From an uncultured Pseudomonadota bacterium (GTDB lineage Bacteria; Pseudomonadota; Gammaproteobacteria; Burkholderiales; Eutrophovitaceae): a DNA stretch of 50,014 nucleotides. The notes under the pieces are model-generated. The model saw nothing but the letters and a program-made list of their open reading frames with translations. It had not been told where the DNA came from and did no database searches. This document shows positions 33,790 to 42,169 of the stretch, one piece after another (position 1 is the stretch's first letter; each line of letters begins with the position of its first letter). The stretch lies in contig CALJLA010000043.1 of NCBI GenBank assembly GCA_937983055.1, positions 1 through 50,014 on the forward strand. The letters run 5' to 3'. A program made the translations under genes and the position numbers.

Positions 33790-34557
33790 ATGGCGCGGGG
33801 CCTGCGGATCGGCTTCCTGCTGTTCGTGCTGCTGACGGTGGCGGTGGGAACCTGGCAGGCCAGATCGCGCACGACCTCATGGGATCGCGCGCTCGACGTC
33901 GTGGTGTTTCCGATCAGCGGCGATGGCCGCCCGGCAACCGCGGCTTATCTTCGCACCCTGGGCGAGGATTCCTTCGCATCGATCGAGACCTTCATGCGCC
34001 GCGAGGCCGGCCATTACGGCGTCGGCGTGACGACGCCGGTCGACGTGCATCTGGGTCCCGAGGTGGTGCACAGGCCGCCAGCGCTGCCGTCGACGCCGAC
34101 GATGCTCGGCGCCATCGTCTGGACGCTGAAGATGCGATGGTGGGCATGGCGTCACGGCGAGCATCCGGTGCTGCGCCCGGACGTGAAGATCTTCGCGGTG
34201 TATTACGACCCGGAGCTCACCAAACGCGTCGCGCACTCGGTCGGCCTGCAGAAAGGGCTGGTCGGCGTCGCCAACCTGTTTGCCTTCGAGCGCATGACCG
34301 AGGAGAACAACGTCATCATTGCGCATGAACTGCTGCATACGCTCGGTGCAACCGACAAGTACGATCCGGCCTCCACGCTGCCGCAGTTTCCGCATGGCTA
34401 CGCCGAGCCGGAGCTGGATCCGCTTTATCCCCAGCGTTACGCCGAGATCATGGGCGGACGCATCCCGCTCTCCGAGAGCCGCGCCGATGCGCCCGCGAAT
34501 CTCGAAGCAGTATTGGTCGGCGCGCGTACGGCGCAGGAAATCCGCTGGCTGCGCTGA
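33790..34557 (+). CDS. Membrane-anchored protein with HExxH zinc motif
   Basis: The 255-residue protein has an N-terminal membrane anchor (RIGFLLFVLLTVAVGTWQA) and an extracytoplasmic domain. Near residue 179 it carries HELLHTLGATDKYD, a classic HExxH zinc-protease motif with a nearby Asp. I do not recognise the family; the overall form resembles small uncharacterised bacterial metalloproteases. ATG 33790 follows the thiolase stop by eight bases without a clear ribosome site, so coupling is likely. No substrate can be inferred. Confidence 0.7.
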   Translation: MARGLRIGFLLFVLLTVAVGTWQARSRTTSWDRALDVVVFPISGDGRPATAAYLRTLGEDSFASIETFMRREAGHYGVGVTTPVDVHLGPEVVHRPPALPSTPTMLGAIVWTLKMRWWAWRHGEHPVLRPDVKIFAVYYDPELTKRVAHSVGLQKGLVGVANLFAFERMTEENNVIIAHELLHTLGATDKYDPASTLPQFPHGYAEPELDPLYPQRYAEIMGGRIPLSESRADAPANLEAVLVGARTAQEIRWLR

Positions 34558-34672
34558 TCTGCACGCGGTGCGATTGCGTGCCGGCGGCGGTGGCCGTAGC
34601 ATGCCGCGGTCTGTCTGAGGTCGACCGGGGCCGCCATGGCCCGCGGCGCACATCCGGGCCACGTGCTGATTC

Positions 34673-35221
34673 ATGCATGACGAGTGGGTGAGATTCGTTG
34701 CGGCGCCGCTGGCCGCGCTGTCGCTGCCGGCGGTGGCGCACGCGGTGCAGTACCTGACGGTCGAACAGGCGCAGCAGCTGATGTTCGGCCGGCAGATGCG
34801 CTTCAAGCGCAGCGACCTGGTGTACGACCGGGAAGTGGCGGCGCGGGTCGAGCGCGCCGCCGCGGCCCGCGTCGCAGGCCTGCGCCAGCCAATGTGGCGG
34901 GTGCTGCGGGACGACGCGCTGGAGGGCTTCTTCTTCGTCGACGAGGTCATCGGCAAGCATGAGCTGATTACCTATGCCGTCGGATTGGGCGCGGACGGCC
35001 GCGTGCGCCAGGTCGAGATCCTCGCTTACCGCGAAGCCTATGGCTTCGAGATCCGCAATCCGGCGTGGCGCGCCCAGTTTGTCGGCAAATCTCGCGCCGA
35101 TTCGGTCAAGCTCGACCAGGACATCAAGAACATTTCCGGCGCGACACTGTCCTGCCGGCACGTCACCGAAGGCATCCGTCGCATTCTCGCCCTGCATGAC
35201 CAATTGCTGCGCGCAGATTAG
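34673..35221 (+). CDS. FMN-binding domain protein (exported)
   Basis: The 182-residue protein has a signal peptide (cut near AHA-VQ, residue 24) and a C-terminal FMN-binding domain. The flavinylation-type motif SGATLSC (155-161) places Thr158 as the likely FMN attachment site; the usual upstream Asp is Lys152 here, with Asp150 close by. Such proteins receive FMN from ApbE and carry electrons outside the cytoplasm, as in NqrC and RnfG. Its end overlaps the apbE start by 26 bases. Confidence 0.85.
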   Translation: MHDEWVRFVAAPLAALSLPAVAHAVQYLTVEQAQQLMFGRQMRFKRSDLVYDREVAARVERAAAARVAGLRQPMWRVLRDDALEGFFFVDEVIGKHELITYAVGLGADGRVRQVEILAYREAYGFEIRNPAWRAQFVGKSRADSVKLDQDIKNISGATLSCRHVTEGIRRILALHDQLLRAD

Positions 35222-36029
35222 GCGGGCGCGCCCGCTGCTCGGCACTTTCGTCGAGATTTCGCTGTCGGGTGCCGATGAAGCGCGCCTGCATGGTGCGGCC
35301 GACCGTGCGTTTCGCGAGATCGGGCGCATCGAACGGCTGATGAATGTGCATGCGGCGGACAGCGAGGTGTCGCGGCTTAACCGGGAGGGTGCCCGCGCGG
35401 ATACCGCCGTCAGCAAGGACACCTGGCAGGTGCTGCGGCTGGCCTGCCAGGTGGCCGAGGCCACGGGAGGCGCGTTCGACATTGCCTCTCCGGTGCCGGT
35501 GCGACACGAGGCGCCGGGCGCCGGGTACACGAGCATTGCGCTGCCCGCGGACGGGCGCGTCAGGTTCACCCGTCCGCTGCGCATCGACCTGGGGGGCATT
35601 GCCAAGGGTTACGCCGTGGACCGCGCGGTTACGCTGCTGGAAGCGGAGGGCCTCAACGGGTGCGTCAACGCCGGCGGCGATCTGCGCGGCTTCGGAGGCT
35701 GCGCACTGACGGTTGCAGTGCGCGACCCGAGATCGCCAGACATGACCGGCGCCGTGGTAAGCGTACGCGACTTCGCGTTGGCGACCAGCGCGACCTATAC
35801 CGCTGGGGGCCTGTCCGTGGCGGGCAGGGTGATCGACCCGCGTGGCAGGGCTGCGGCGCCCGGTGCCCGCTCTGCGACCGTGCGTGCGGCACGCTGCGCG
35901 CTCGCGGATGCGCTGGCCAAGGCGGTCCTGCTGCTGGGGGATGCCGCTGCGTCGGCGCTGTCGAGCTTCGGCGCGCGGGCTTTCCTGCTCGATGCCTCGG
36001 GCGGCCGGCCGGTCGGCAAGGTGTCGTGA
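35196..36029 (+). CDS. apbE: FAD:protein FMN transferase (ApbE)
   Basis: The 277-residue enzyme attaches FMN to Thr in target proteins. It has family motifs RRARPLLGTFVEISLSG, the MNVHAADSEVSRLN region, DLGGIAKGYAVDRAV and VNAGGDLRGFG, and ends with an Asp/Ala-rich helix. It starts inside the FMN-binding gene (ATG 35196) and its stop overlaps the next start (GTGA). It has no lipobox, so it may act from the cytoplasm or be a soluble variant; most ApbE proteins are exported and longer by some 40 residues. Confidence 0.9.
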   Translation: MTNCCAQIRRARPLLGTFVEISLSGADEARLHGAADRAFREIGRIERLMNVHAADSEVSRLNREGARADTAVSKDTWQVLRLACQVAEATGGAFDIASPVPVRHEAPGAGYTSIALPADGRVRFTRPLRIDLGGIAKGYAVDRAVTLLEAEGLNGCVNAGGDLRGFGGCALTVAVRDPRSPDMTGAVVSVRDFALATSATYTAGGLSVAGRVIDPRGRAAAPGARSATVRAARCALADALAKAVLLLGDAAASALSSFGARAFLLDASGGRPVGKVS

Positions 36030-36529
36030 GCCTGCCGGTGATACGCCTCGCGGCGGCTCAGCAATGGTCGATTTATCTGCTGACCGGCCTGCTCACGCTG
36101 AGCGGAGTCCTTTGGCTTTGGTTTCACCATTTCGTGCGTCTGCCAGGCGAGTTCGGCCCGCAGATCCATCCGCTCGAGCCCTGGTGGCTCAAGGTCCATG
36201 GGGTGTCCGCTGCTGCTTTCCTGGTGGCGTTTGGCAGCGTGCTGCCCCTGCATGTGCGTAGCGCCTGGCGGAACCGGCGCAACCGCGTATCCGGCACGAT
36301 ATTCCTGTCTGTTACGGTTCTGCTCGCGTCAAGCGGGCTGGGCCTGTATTACGCCGGCGGCGAGGGCGCGCGCGACCTGATCTCGGTGCTGCACTGGTCC
36401 GTCGGGCTCGCCATGCCGGCGCTGGCGGTGTGGCATGTGTGGCGCGGCCGTACCTGGATGCAGGGGCAGCGGGCCGACGCCGGGCGGGACGGCGCTGCCG
36501 CTAGCGCAGGATCAGGATTGCTCCGCTGA
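36026..36529 (+). CDS. Four-helix membrane protein, possible b-type cytochrome
   Basis: The 167-residue protein has about four membrane helices (residues 12-30, 45-65, 85-105 and 120-145) with His residues facing the ends of helices (FHHFV, HPLEPWWLKVHG, LHVR, LHWSVGLAMPALAVWHVW), as in small b-type cytochromes that bind heme between helices. It starts at GTG 36026 with a GTGA overlap of apbE. With the FMN-binding protein it could form a quinol-to-flavin electron path. Its end overlaps the converging SIMPL gene by 29 bases. Confidence 0.7.
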   Translation: MSLPVIRLAAAQQWSIYLLTGLLTLSGVLWLWFHHFVRLPGEFGPQIHPLEPWWLKVHGVSAAAFLVAFGSVLPLHVRSAWRNRRNRVSGTIFLSVTVLLASSGLGLYYAGGEGARDLISVLHWSVGLAMPALAVWHVWRGRTWMQGQRADAGRDGAAASAGSGLLR

Positions 36530-37184
36530 CGGTTACACCGACCTGGGTGGTGCCGCCTTCGAAGGCGGGCGCCACCTCGTCCGCGCCCAGCGCGCGCATG
36601 GTCATCATCGGCTGCGGCGGCCGCGCGCCATCGCTGCCGATGGCCGCCTCGGCGACGTGATAGTCGCGCCCGCCGAACGCCCGCGCAGCGCGCTGTGCCT
36701 TGGCCAGAAAAAGAGCTACTGCCGCCTCGGTCAATTCCGATTCGATTGCCGCGCGCTTCGCCTCCGATACGAAGAACTCGACCCGGGCAAGTTGCATACT
36801 TGCCTGTGCTCGGCCGACAGCCTCTGAAACGAGGGCGAAGTCTCCGCCTTCCACGACCAGCTCGGCGCGGGCCCGCCAGCGCACGATGCGGCCTGCCTCG
36901 GTGACCGGATACGTGCTGTAGCCGCCGGTGCGAACGTCCAGTCCGTTGCTCTGCCGAAGCTGCCCGAGCACGTCGGCCGCCGCGCGGTTTACGCTGGCAG
37001 CGGCGTCCGCTCCAGTCCCGTCTTCGAGCTCGGCGAACAACGTCGCGCGCAGGCGATCGTTGTCGACCTTGGTTTCTGCGCGTGCATCGATCTGTACCCG
37101 GGTATGCGGCAGCGGCGCGGCGGACTGCGCATGCGCGCAGGCGGACACCAGGACGGCAACCACCACCAGGCTGAACGTTCGCAT
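36501..37184 (-). CDS. SIMPL (DUF541) domain periplasmic protein
   Basis: The 227-residue protein has a signal peptide with a possible lipobox (LVSAC near residue 16, alternatively cut after AHA). A SIMPL domain follows, with the RVQIDARAETKVDNDRLRATLFAELED start, a GLDVRTGGYSTYPV segment and C-terminal strands TTQVGVTVSGAILI. Such proteins often lie at the cell surface or periplasm, with no defined activity. GAGG precedes ATG 37184. It is divergent from the dehydratase. Confidence 0.85.
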   Translation of the reverse strand: MRTFSLVVVAVLVSACAHAQSAAPLPHTRVQIDARAETKVDNDRLRATLFAELEDGTGADAAASVNRAAADVLGQLRQSNGLDVRTGGYSTYPVTEAGRIVRWRARAELVVEGGDFALVSEAVGRAQASMQLARVEFFVSEAKRAAIESELTEAAVALFLAKAQRAARAFGGRDYHVAEAAIGSDGARPPQPMMTMRALGADEVAPAFEGGTTQVGVTVSGAILILR

Positions 37185-37196
37185 CGCGATCCTCGG

Positions 37197-37225
37197 TTGT
37201 GAAGGCGGGCGGCGAAATCTATCAT
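37197..37225 (+). promoter_or_regulatory. Putative promoter of the dehydratase gene
   Basis: TTGTGA (37197-37202) and TATCAT (37220-37225) are spaced by 17 bases, four and five matches to the -35 and -10. It lies 40 bases upstream of the dehydratase start. CTATCATAG is palindromic, so the same -10 might also serve the minus strand. Confidence 0.45.
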
Positions 37226-37264
37226 AGCCGCGCTCACCATCAAGCCCACCCATCGCAACGACTC

Positions 37265-38974
37265 ATGGCGGACGACGAACAGCACGGAATCCGGCGCAAT
37301 CTCACCAATTACGGCGACGCCGGGTTCGCCGCCTATCTGAGACGTTCGTTCGCGCGTTCGATGGGCTATTCGAAAGACATGCTTGACCGGCCGATCGTGG
37401 GCATCGCCAGCTCGCCCAGCGGTTTCAATAACTGCCATCGCTCCATGCCGGAGCTGGTCGAGGCGGTCAAGCGCGGCGTGCTCAAGCGCGGCGGGCTGCC
37501 GGTCGAGTTTCCGACGATTTCGCTGGGCGAAGTATTTCTGTCGCCGACCAGCCTGATGTTCCGGAACCTGATGTCGATGGACGTCGAGGAGATGATCCGC
37601 GCGCAGCCCATGGATGCGGTGGTGCTGATCGGCGGCTGCGACAAGACGGTGCCGGCACAGCTGATGGGGGCCGCCGCCGCCGACTTGCCGGCAGTGCAGC
37701 TGGTCACCGGGCCGATGCTTGCCATGCCTTACCGTGGGGAGCGTCTCGGCGCCTGCACCGACTGCCGCCGGTTCTGGGCAAAGTATCGCGCGGGCGAGGT
37801 CGATGACGCAGGCATAGACGCAATCGAGGGGAATCTGGCGACGACCGCGGGCACCTGCGCCGTCATGGGTACGGCGAGCACCATGGCCTGCATTGCCGAG
37901 GCGCTGGGCATGAGCCTGCCGGATTCGGCAGCGATACCGGCGGTGCACGCCGATCGTCTGCGCATTGCCGAGGCAAGCGGCGAGCGGGCAATGGAGATGG
38001 CGGTGGCGCGCGCGCCACGCCCCTCCCAGATCATCACGCCGGCTTCGGTGCGAAATGCCGTTCGCGTGCTGCTGGCAGTTGGCGGCTCAACCAATGCGAT
38101 CGTGCATCTGGCCGCGATTGCGGGGCGGCGCGGCATCGAGGTGTCGCTGGATGAGCTCAACCGGTTGTCCGACGAGACCCCGGTGCTGGTCGACCTCAAG
38201 CCGACGGGCAGTCACTACATGCAAGACTTGTTTGCGGCCGGCGGGTTGCGCGCGGTGCTGCACGAGTTGAAGGATCTGCTCGAGCTCGACTGCATGACCG
38301 TTGCTGGCCGCAGGCTGGGCGAGCTGCTGTCGGTACCGCCCGGCTTCGTGGATCGCGGGGTGATCCGGCCCCTGCGCGAGCCTTACCAGACCGAAGGGGG
38401 GCTGGTGGCGCTTTTCGGCACGCTTGCCCCGAAAGGGGCCATTCTCAAGCGCGCTGCCGCCGACCCCGCCCTGTTCGAGCGGGAGGGACGGGCGGTCGTT
38501 TTCGAGTCGCTCGAGGACTTGGCTGCCCGTATCGACTCGCCAGATCTCGATGTGGCGGCAGACGATTTCCTGGTGCTGAAAAATGCCGGGCCGAAGAGCC
38601 CGTCCGGCATGCCGGAGGCCGGCTACCTGCCCATTCCGCGCAAGCTTGCGCGTGCCGGCGTCAAGGACATGGTGCGCATCTCCGATGCGCGCATGAGCGG
38701 AACCGCGTTTGGCACCGTGGTCTTGCACGTTTCTCCGGATGCGGCCTCGGGCGGCAACCTGGCCCTGGTTCGAAGCGGCGATCGTATCCGGCTGTCGGTG
38801 CGCGAGCGCCGGCTGGATCTGCTGGTCGATTCGGCAGAAATGGCGCACCGCCGCAAGGGCTGGCAGCCGCCCGAAGTGCCGGCACGCGGCTATGCCCAGC
38901 TGTACCGCATGCACGTGCTGCAGGCCGATGCGGGCTGCGACTTCGATTTCCTGCGGGCCGCCTCCTCCGATTAG
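37265..38974 (+). CDS. IlvD/Edd-family dehydratase (sugar-acid type)
   Basis: The 569-residue enzyme has the family cysteine set for the iron-sulfur cluster: Cys57 in NNCH, Cys125 in GGCDKTVPA, Cys198 in TAGTCAVMGTASTM. A C-terminal RMSGTAFGTVVLHVSPDAASGG region matches pentonate/arabinonate dehydratases rather than IlvD itself. It removes water from a sugar acid to give a 2-keto-3-deoxy acid. No transporter or aldolase of that pathway is beside it. ATG 37265 is preceded by a putative promoter. Confidence 0.88.
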   Translation: MADDEQHGIRRNLTNYGDAGFAAYLRRSFARSMGYSKDMLDRPIVGIASSPSGFNNCHRSMPELVEAVKRGVLKRGGLPVEFPTISLGEVFLSPTSLMFRNLMSMDVEEMIRAQPMDAVVLIGGCDKTVPAQLMGAAAADLPAVQLVTGPMLAMPYRGERLGACTDCRRFWAKYRAGEVDDAGIDAIEGNLATTAGTCAVMGTASTMACIAEALGMSLPDSAAIPAVHADRLRIAEASGERAMEMAVARAPRPSQIITPASVRNAVRVLLAVGGSTNAIVHLAAIAGRRGIEVSLDELNRLSDETPVLVDLKPTGSHYMQDLFAAGGLRAVLHELKDLLELDCMTVAGRRLGELLSVPPGFVDRGVIRPLREPYQTEGGLVALFGTLAPKGAILKRAAADPALFEREGRAVVFESLEDLAARIDSPDLDVAADDFLVLKNAGPKSPSGMPEAGYLPIPRKLARAGVKDMVRISDARMSGTAFGTVVLHVSPDAASGGNLALVRSGDRIRLSVRERRLDLLVDSAEMAHRRKGWQPPEVPARGYAQLYRMHVLQADAGCDFDFLRAASSD

Positions 38975-39091
38975 CCCGTTTCAGCCCCGGTTCCTGGTGC
39001 GGAAATTGCACAACTTGAGGGCTAAATTCATATCAGTGACCGCCGTTAGAGCAGTATCTGTTCGGATACGGCCCACGCACGGAGACCGGTT

Positions 39092-40213
39092 TTGGATTCC
39101 CGCAGCCACCCCTACAGGGTGCTCGCCATTGGACTCAGCGACGATACCCGATCCATGGTTTGCCGCTATCTCAAAGGCTCGAGCGTGCGCGTCGAGACGG
39201 CAGACAGCGGGGATGACATGTGCGGCTGGGTCAACGGCAACGCCCCGGACCTGGTCATCGTAAACAGCGATTCCCGCGAATCCGTCGGCCTGCCGCTGGT
39301 GCGCCAGCTGCGCGCCAAACCAGAGACCTCCGCACTGCCGGTGATGCTGATCGCGGATTCAGAGGACTGCCGTGCCGACTGCCTGTCGGCGGGGGTCGAC
39401 GAGTTCCTGACGCGTGCGGTGACGCAGACGGAGTTCATGGACCGGCTCGACACCCTGCTGCGAGTCAGCAACGGCCGGCGCACGCTGGCCGTTGCGCTTG
39501 AAAAGGAAATCCGCCGGCGCGAGCAGATTCGTGAAACGTTTGCGCGCTACGTGTCGCCCGCGCTGGTCGATCAGATACTGGCGGAGCCGACCCTGCGGCG
39601 ATCGGCCCTGGCAAACAAGGGCTCCCGGGTGCGCGCCTCGGTACTGTTCGCAGACATGCGTGGATTCACCCGAATCTCGGAGCAGCTGGCGCCGACCGAA
39701 GTGGTGCCGCTTCTCAACGAATACTTCGAGCTGCTCACTGAAATTGCGTTCAAGTACGACGGCACGGTATTCAACATGGCCGGCGATTGCCTGATGGTGG
39801 GATTCGGCGTTCCGCTCGACCAGCCGGATCGCTCGCTTCGCGCGGTCAAGACCGCGCGCGAGATGCTGATCCGGTTTCGCGGGCTGGTGGAGCAGTGGAA
39901 GCGCCGTCACGACATCGAAACCGGCCTCGGCATCGGCATCAACGAAGGCGAGGTCATCGCCGGCAACATCGGCTCCAGCGAATACATGAGCTACACCATC
40001 ATCGGCGATGCGGTGAATGTCGCCTCCAGGCTTGGGCAACGCGCGCGCGCGGGCGAGATGCTGTTCTCCCAGGAGGTGAAGCAGTCGCTGGACGAGGCCG
40101 GCTTCGACGTCGACGCGGTTGAATTGCCCTCGCTGGTATTGCGCGGCCGCGCCGCGCCAGTGCAGATTTTCTGTGTGCCGGTAGACGAGCGGCTCGACAT
40201 TCGCGACCCCTGA
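39092..40213 (+). CDS. Class III nucleotide cyclase with pseudo-receiver domain
   Basis: The 373-residue protein has an N-terminal receiver fold (about 8-125), a linker helix, and a class III cyclase domain (about 180-350). The receiver has lost key residues: the phosphoacceptor Asp is Asn58 (DLVIVNSD) and the conserved Lys is Arg108 (FLTRAV). In the cyclase, metal Asp188 (FADMRGF) and Asp232 (AGDCLM) are present, as are Asn309 and Arg313. The usual adenine-selecting Lys position reads Asn228 (TVFNMAGD). A TTG start at 39092 follows CGGAG. Product (cAMP or cGMP) or inactivity is unresolved. Confidence 0.85.
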   Translation: MDSRSHPYRVLAIGLSDDTRSMVCRYLKGSSVRVETADSGDDMCGWVNGNAPDLVIVNSDSRESVGLPLVRQLRAKPETSALPVMLIADSEDCRADCLSAGVDEFLTRAVTQTEFMDRLDTLLRVSNGRRTLAVALEKEIRRREQIRETFARYVSPALVDQILAEPTLRRSALANKGSRVRASVLFADMRGFTRISEQLAPTEVVPLLNEYFELLTEIAFKYDGTVFNMAGDCLMVGFGVPLDQPDRSLRAVKTAREMLIRFRGLVEQWKRRHDIETGLGIGINEGEVIAGNIGSSEYMSYTIIGDAVNVASRLGQRARAGEMLFSQEVKQSLDEAGFDVDAVELPSLVLRGRAAPVQIFCVPVDERLDIRDP

Positions 40214-40240
40214 ACCGGCGCCGCGGGCGTCGGCACTGCC

Positions 40241-41746
40241 TCAGGTTCCGTAAAAGCGGAAGGTCCGCCGGCCCGCCTGCTTGGCCTGGTACATCGCCTG
40301 GTCGGCCAGCCGAATGAGTGCCGCCGGCTCCTTGGCGTGGTCGGGAAACACGCTGATGCCCAGGCTGGGCGTGACCTGCAACTTCTGTCCTGAAACGATG
40401 TATTCCGCCGACAGCGCCTGGAGCAGCTTGCGGGCGATGTTGCGTGCGTCGTCGGTCTGCCGAAGTTCCGGCAGGATGACCAGGAATTCGTCACCCCCAA
40501 GCCGGGACACGGTATCAACCTCCCGCACGCTCTCGCGCAGGCGGTCCGCGACATGCTGCAGCAGCAGGTCGCCGACATGGTGTCCGAGACCATCGTTGAT
40601 CGTCTTGAAATTGTCCAGGTCTACGAAGATCACGCCAGTGCGCGACTGATTGCGTTCCGACATGGCGATGGCCTGCTCGAGACGGTCCATCAGCAGCACG
40701 CGGTTTGGCAGGTTGGTCAGCGCGTCGAAATGCGCCATCCGGCGTATCTGCTCCTCCGCATTCTTGCGCGGCGTGATGTCGATGAAGGCTGCGACCGCAC
40801 CATACACGTTGCCCTGCGAGTCGCGCAGCGGCGTTGCATTGCCGATCAGGTGCTTGATCGTCCCGTCGTCGAAGACGATGTCTTCCTCGAAATCCCTCAC
40901 CTCGATGCCGCGCGATGCGGCCATCTGCAGGGCGAGCTCATGGGCTGCCAAGGCGCGCCCGTTGCGATAGATCGCGTAATGTTTGGGCCGCTCCTTCTCT
41001 GGCGCGCTCAGCGAGGCGTTGGCGCCCTGAGGAAGCCGCACCAGGTCGTAGGCTGCGCGGTTGCCGGTGATCAGGCGGCACTCGGGATCGTGGGCGATCC
41101 ACACTGCGGCAGGCGCCGAGTCCAGCACCGCCTTGAACTCTGCGGCGCGCTGACGCTGTTTGCGCTCGCTTTCCATCAGCGCGCGCTCCATGCGCTTGCG
41201 GTCGGTCACGTCATGCGCCACCACCACCATGCGGACGACCTTGCCCTCCTCGAAGATCGGCGACACGCTCATGGCGAGATCCACCAGCCGGCCGCTCTTG
41301 TGCTGGCGCACCGTCTCGTAATGGTGGATGGATTCGCCCTGAGTGACCTGCTTCCAGACCTTTGCTTCTTCGTGCTTCAGAAAGTCCGGAAACAGGCAAA
41401 GGTGGCTCTGGCCGACGACTTCGTCTGGCGCAAAACCGAAAATCTGTTCCGCGCCCTTGTTCCACGTGAGCACGGTGCCATCGACTGTTTCGCTGATGAT
41501 GGCGGCATCGGCGGACTCCACCAGTGCCGCGATGAGCTGCGGATGCGAGGCAATCGCTCCGGAAACAGCGGGGCGCCTCGCGCTTTCACGCGCGTAGGCA
41601 AGTTCGAGCGCCGACGGCGCATGGTCCGGCGCAGCGATCTGGATACGCGCGCGACGATCCATCAGCGCCGCCTGGACGGTGCGGACGATTTCCACGATCT
41701 CGGGACTCAAGTCCGAGAAATCGGATGCGTATTCTTTTTTTGTCAC
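40241..41746 (-). CDS. PAS-PAS-GGDEF diguanylate cyclase
   Basis: The protein has two PAS regions (about residues 70-195 and 205-325) and a C-terminal GGDEF domain with intact GGDEF (RLGGDEFLVILPE) and an RxxD site five residues before it (REVD). The metal Asp lies in VDLDNFKTINDGLGH. It makes c-di-GMP in response to an unknown cytoplasmic signal. I chose GTG 41746 (501 residues) because AAGGGGGG lies six bases upstream; ATG 41788 and GTG 41854 are weaker alternatives. It has no EAL domain and no membrane helix. Its end faces the cyclase, 27 bases away. Confidence 0.9.
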   Translation of the reverse strand: MTKKEYASDFSDLSPEIVEIVRTVQAALMDRRARIQIAAPDHAPSALELAYARESARRPAVSGAIASHPQLIAALVESADAAIISETVDGTVLTWNKGAEQIFGFAPDEVVGQSHLCLFPDFLKHEEAKVWKQVTQGESIHHYETVRQHKSGRLVDLAMSVSPIFEEGKVVRMVVVAHDVTDRKRMERALMESERKQRQRAAEFKAVLDSAPAAVWIAHDPECRLITGNRAAYDLVRLPQGANASLSAPEKERPKHYAIYRNGRALAAHELALQMAASRGIEVRDFEEDIVFDDGTIKHLIGNATPLRDSQGNVYGAVAAFIDITPRKNAEEQIRRMAHFDALTNLPNRVLLMDRLEQAIAMSERNQSRTGVIFVDLDNFKTINDGLGHHVGDLLLQHVADRLRESVREVDTVSRLGGDEFLVILPELRQTDDARNIARKLLQALSAEYIVSGQKLQVTPSLGISVFPDHAKEPAALIRLADQAMYQAKQAGRRTFRFYGT

Positions 41747-42169
41747 CGCTGCCCCCCTTGCCAGCGGGTGCTCGGACGCTAAATCCATGAGCCGTTCTTG
41801 ACGAGCAAGGGCGTCATTGAGCCATGATTCAGCGCCAGTCGCAACCCGCTGCACGCTGCACCGCGACGCCGCTGGAATGCCCGGCTTGCGCGCAAATTAC
41901 TATGCGAAAACAATTGGGTAGAAGCTGATCGAGGAAGGGGGGTGCAGTTGCGGTCGCAGGCGAAGCATCTGTGCGCGGGGTCAAAGCGAAAAGCGGGCCG
42001 GAGGTGCTTGAAAGCAGTTGGCCGTGCATGTTTGCGCTTACGCACTTCGGCGTTTTACAGCAAGAACTTGAGCAACTCGCGGTAACTATCTGAGCCGAAT
42101 CGACTGGTACCAAGGTGTGAGGCAGCGGCGCTTATCTATAATCGGCTTCGGGATTCCAGGGGCCAGGCG
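41747..42169. other. Divergent intergenic region
   Basis: These 423 bases lie between the divergent PAS-GGDEF and aldolase-like genes, less if the PAS-GGDEF start is further out. TATAAT at 42137-42142 is a perfect -10 for the aldolase gene. I find no convincing riboswitch, RNA gene or ORF. Confidence 0.4.
42137..42142 (+). promoter_or_regulatory. -10 box before the class II aldolase-like gene
   Basis: TATAAT lies 27 bases upstream of ATG 42170. At the -35 distance the sequence is GGTGTG, a poor match, so the promoter may need an activator. Confidence 0.5.

Noticed and set aside
34974..35195. An upstream in-frame extension of apbE to 351 residues
   Set aside because: The extension is a frame-shifted reading of the FMN-binding gene (Ser/Arg-rich); the family start fits ATG 35196.
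40553..41782. A 409-codon plus-strand frame opposite the PAS-GGDEF gene
   Set aside because: Antisense shadow; composition typical of non-coding frames in GC-rich DNA.
41855..42169. A c-di-GMP or other riboswitch in the gap upstream of the PAS-GGDEF and aldolase genes
   Set aside because: I could not find the conserved core bases of any riboswitch class; a covariance-model scan would settle it.
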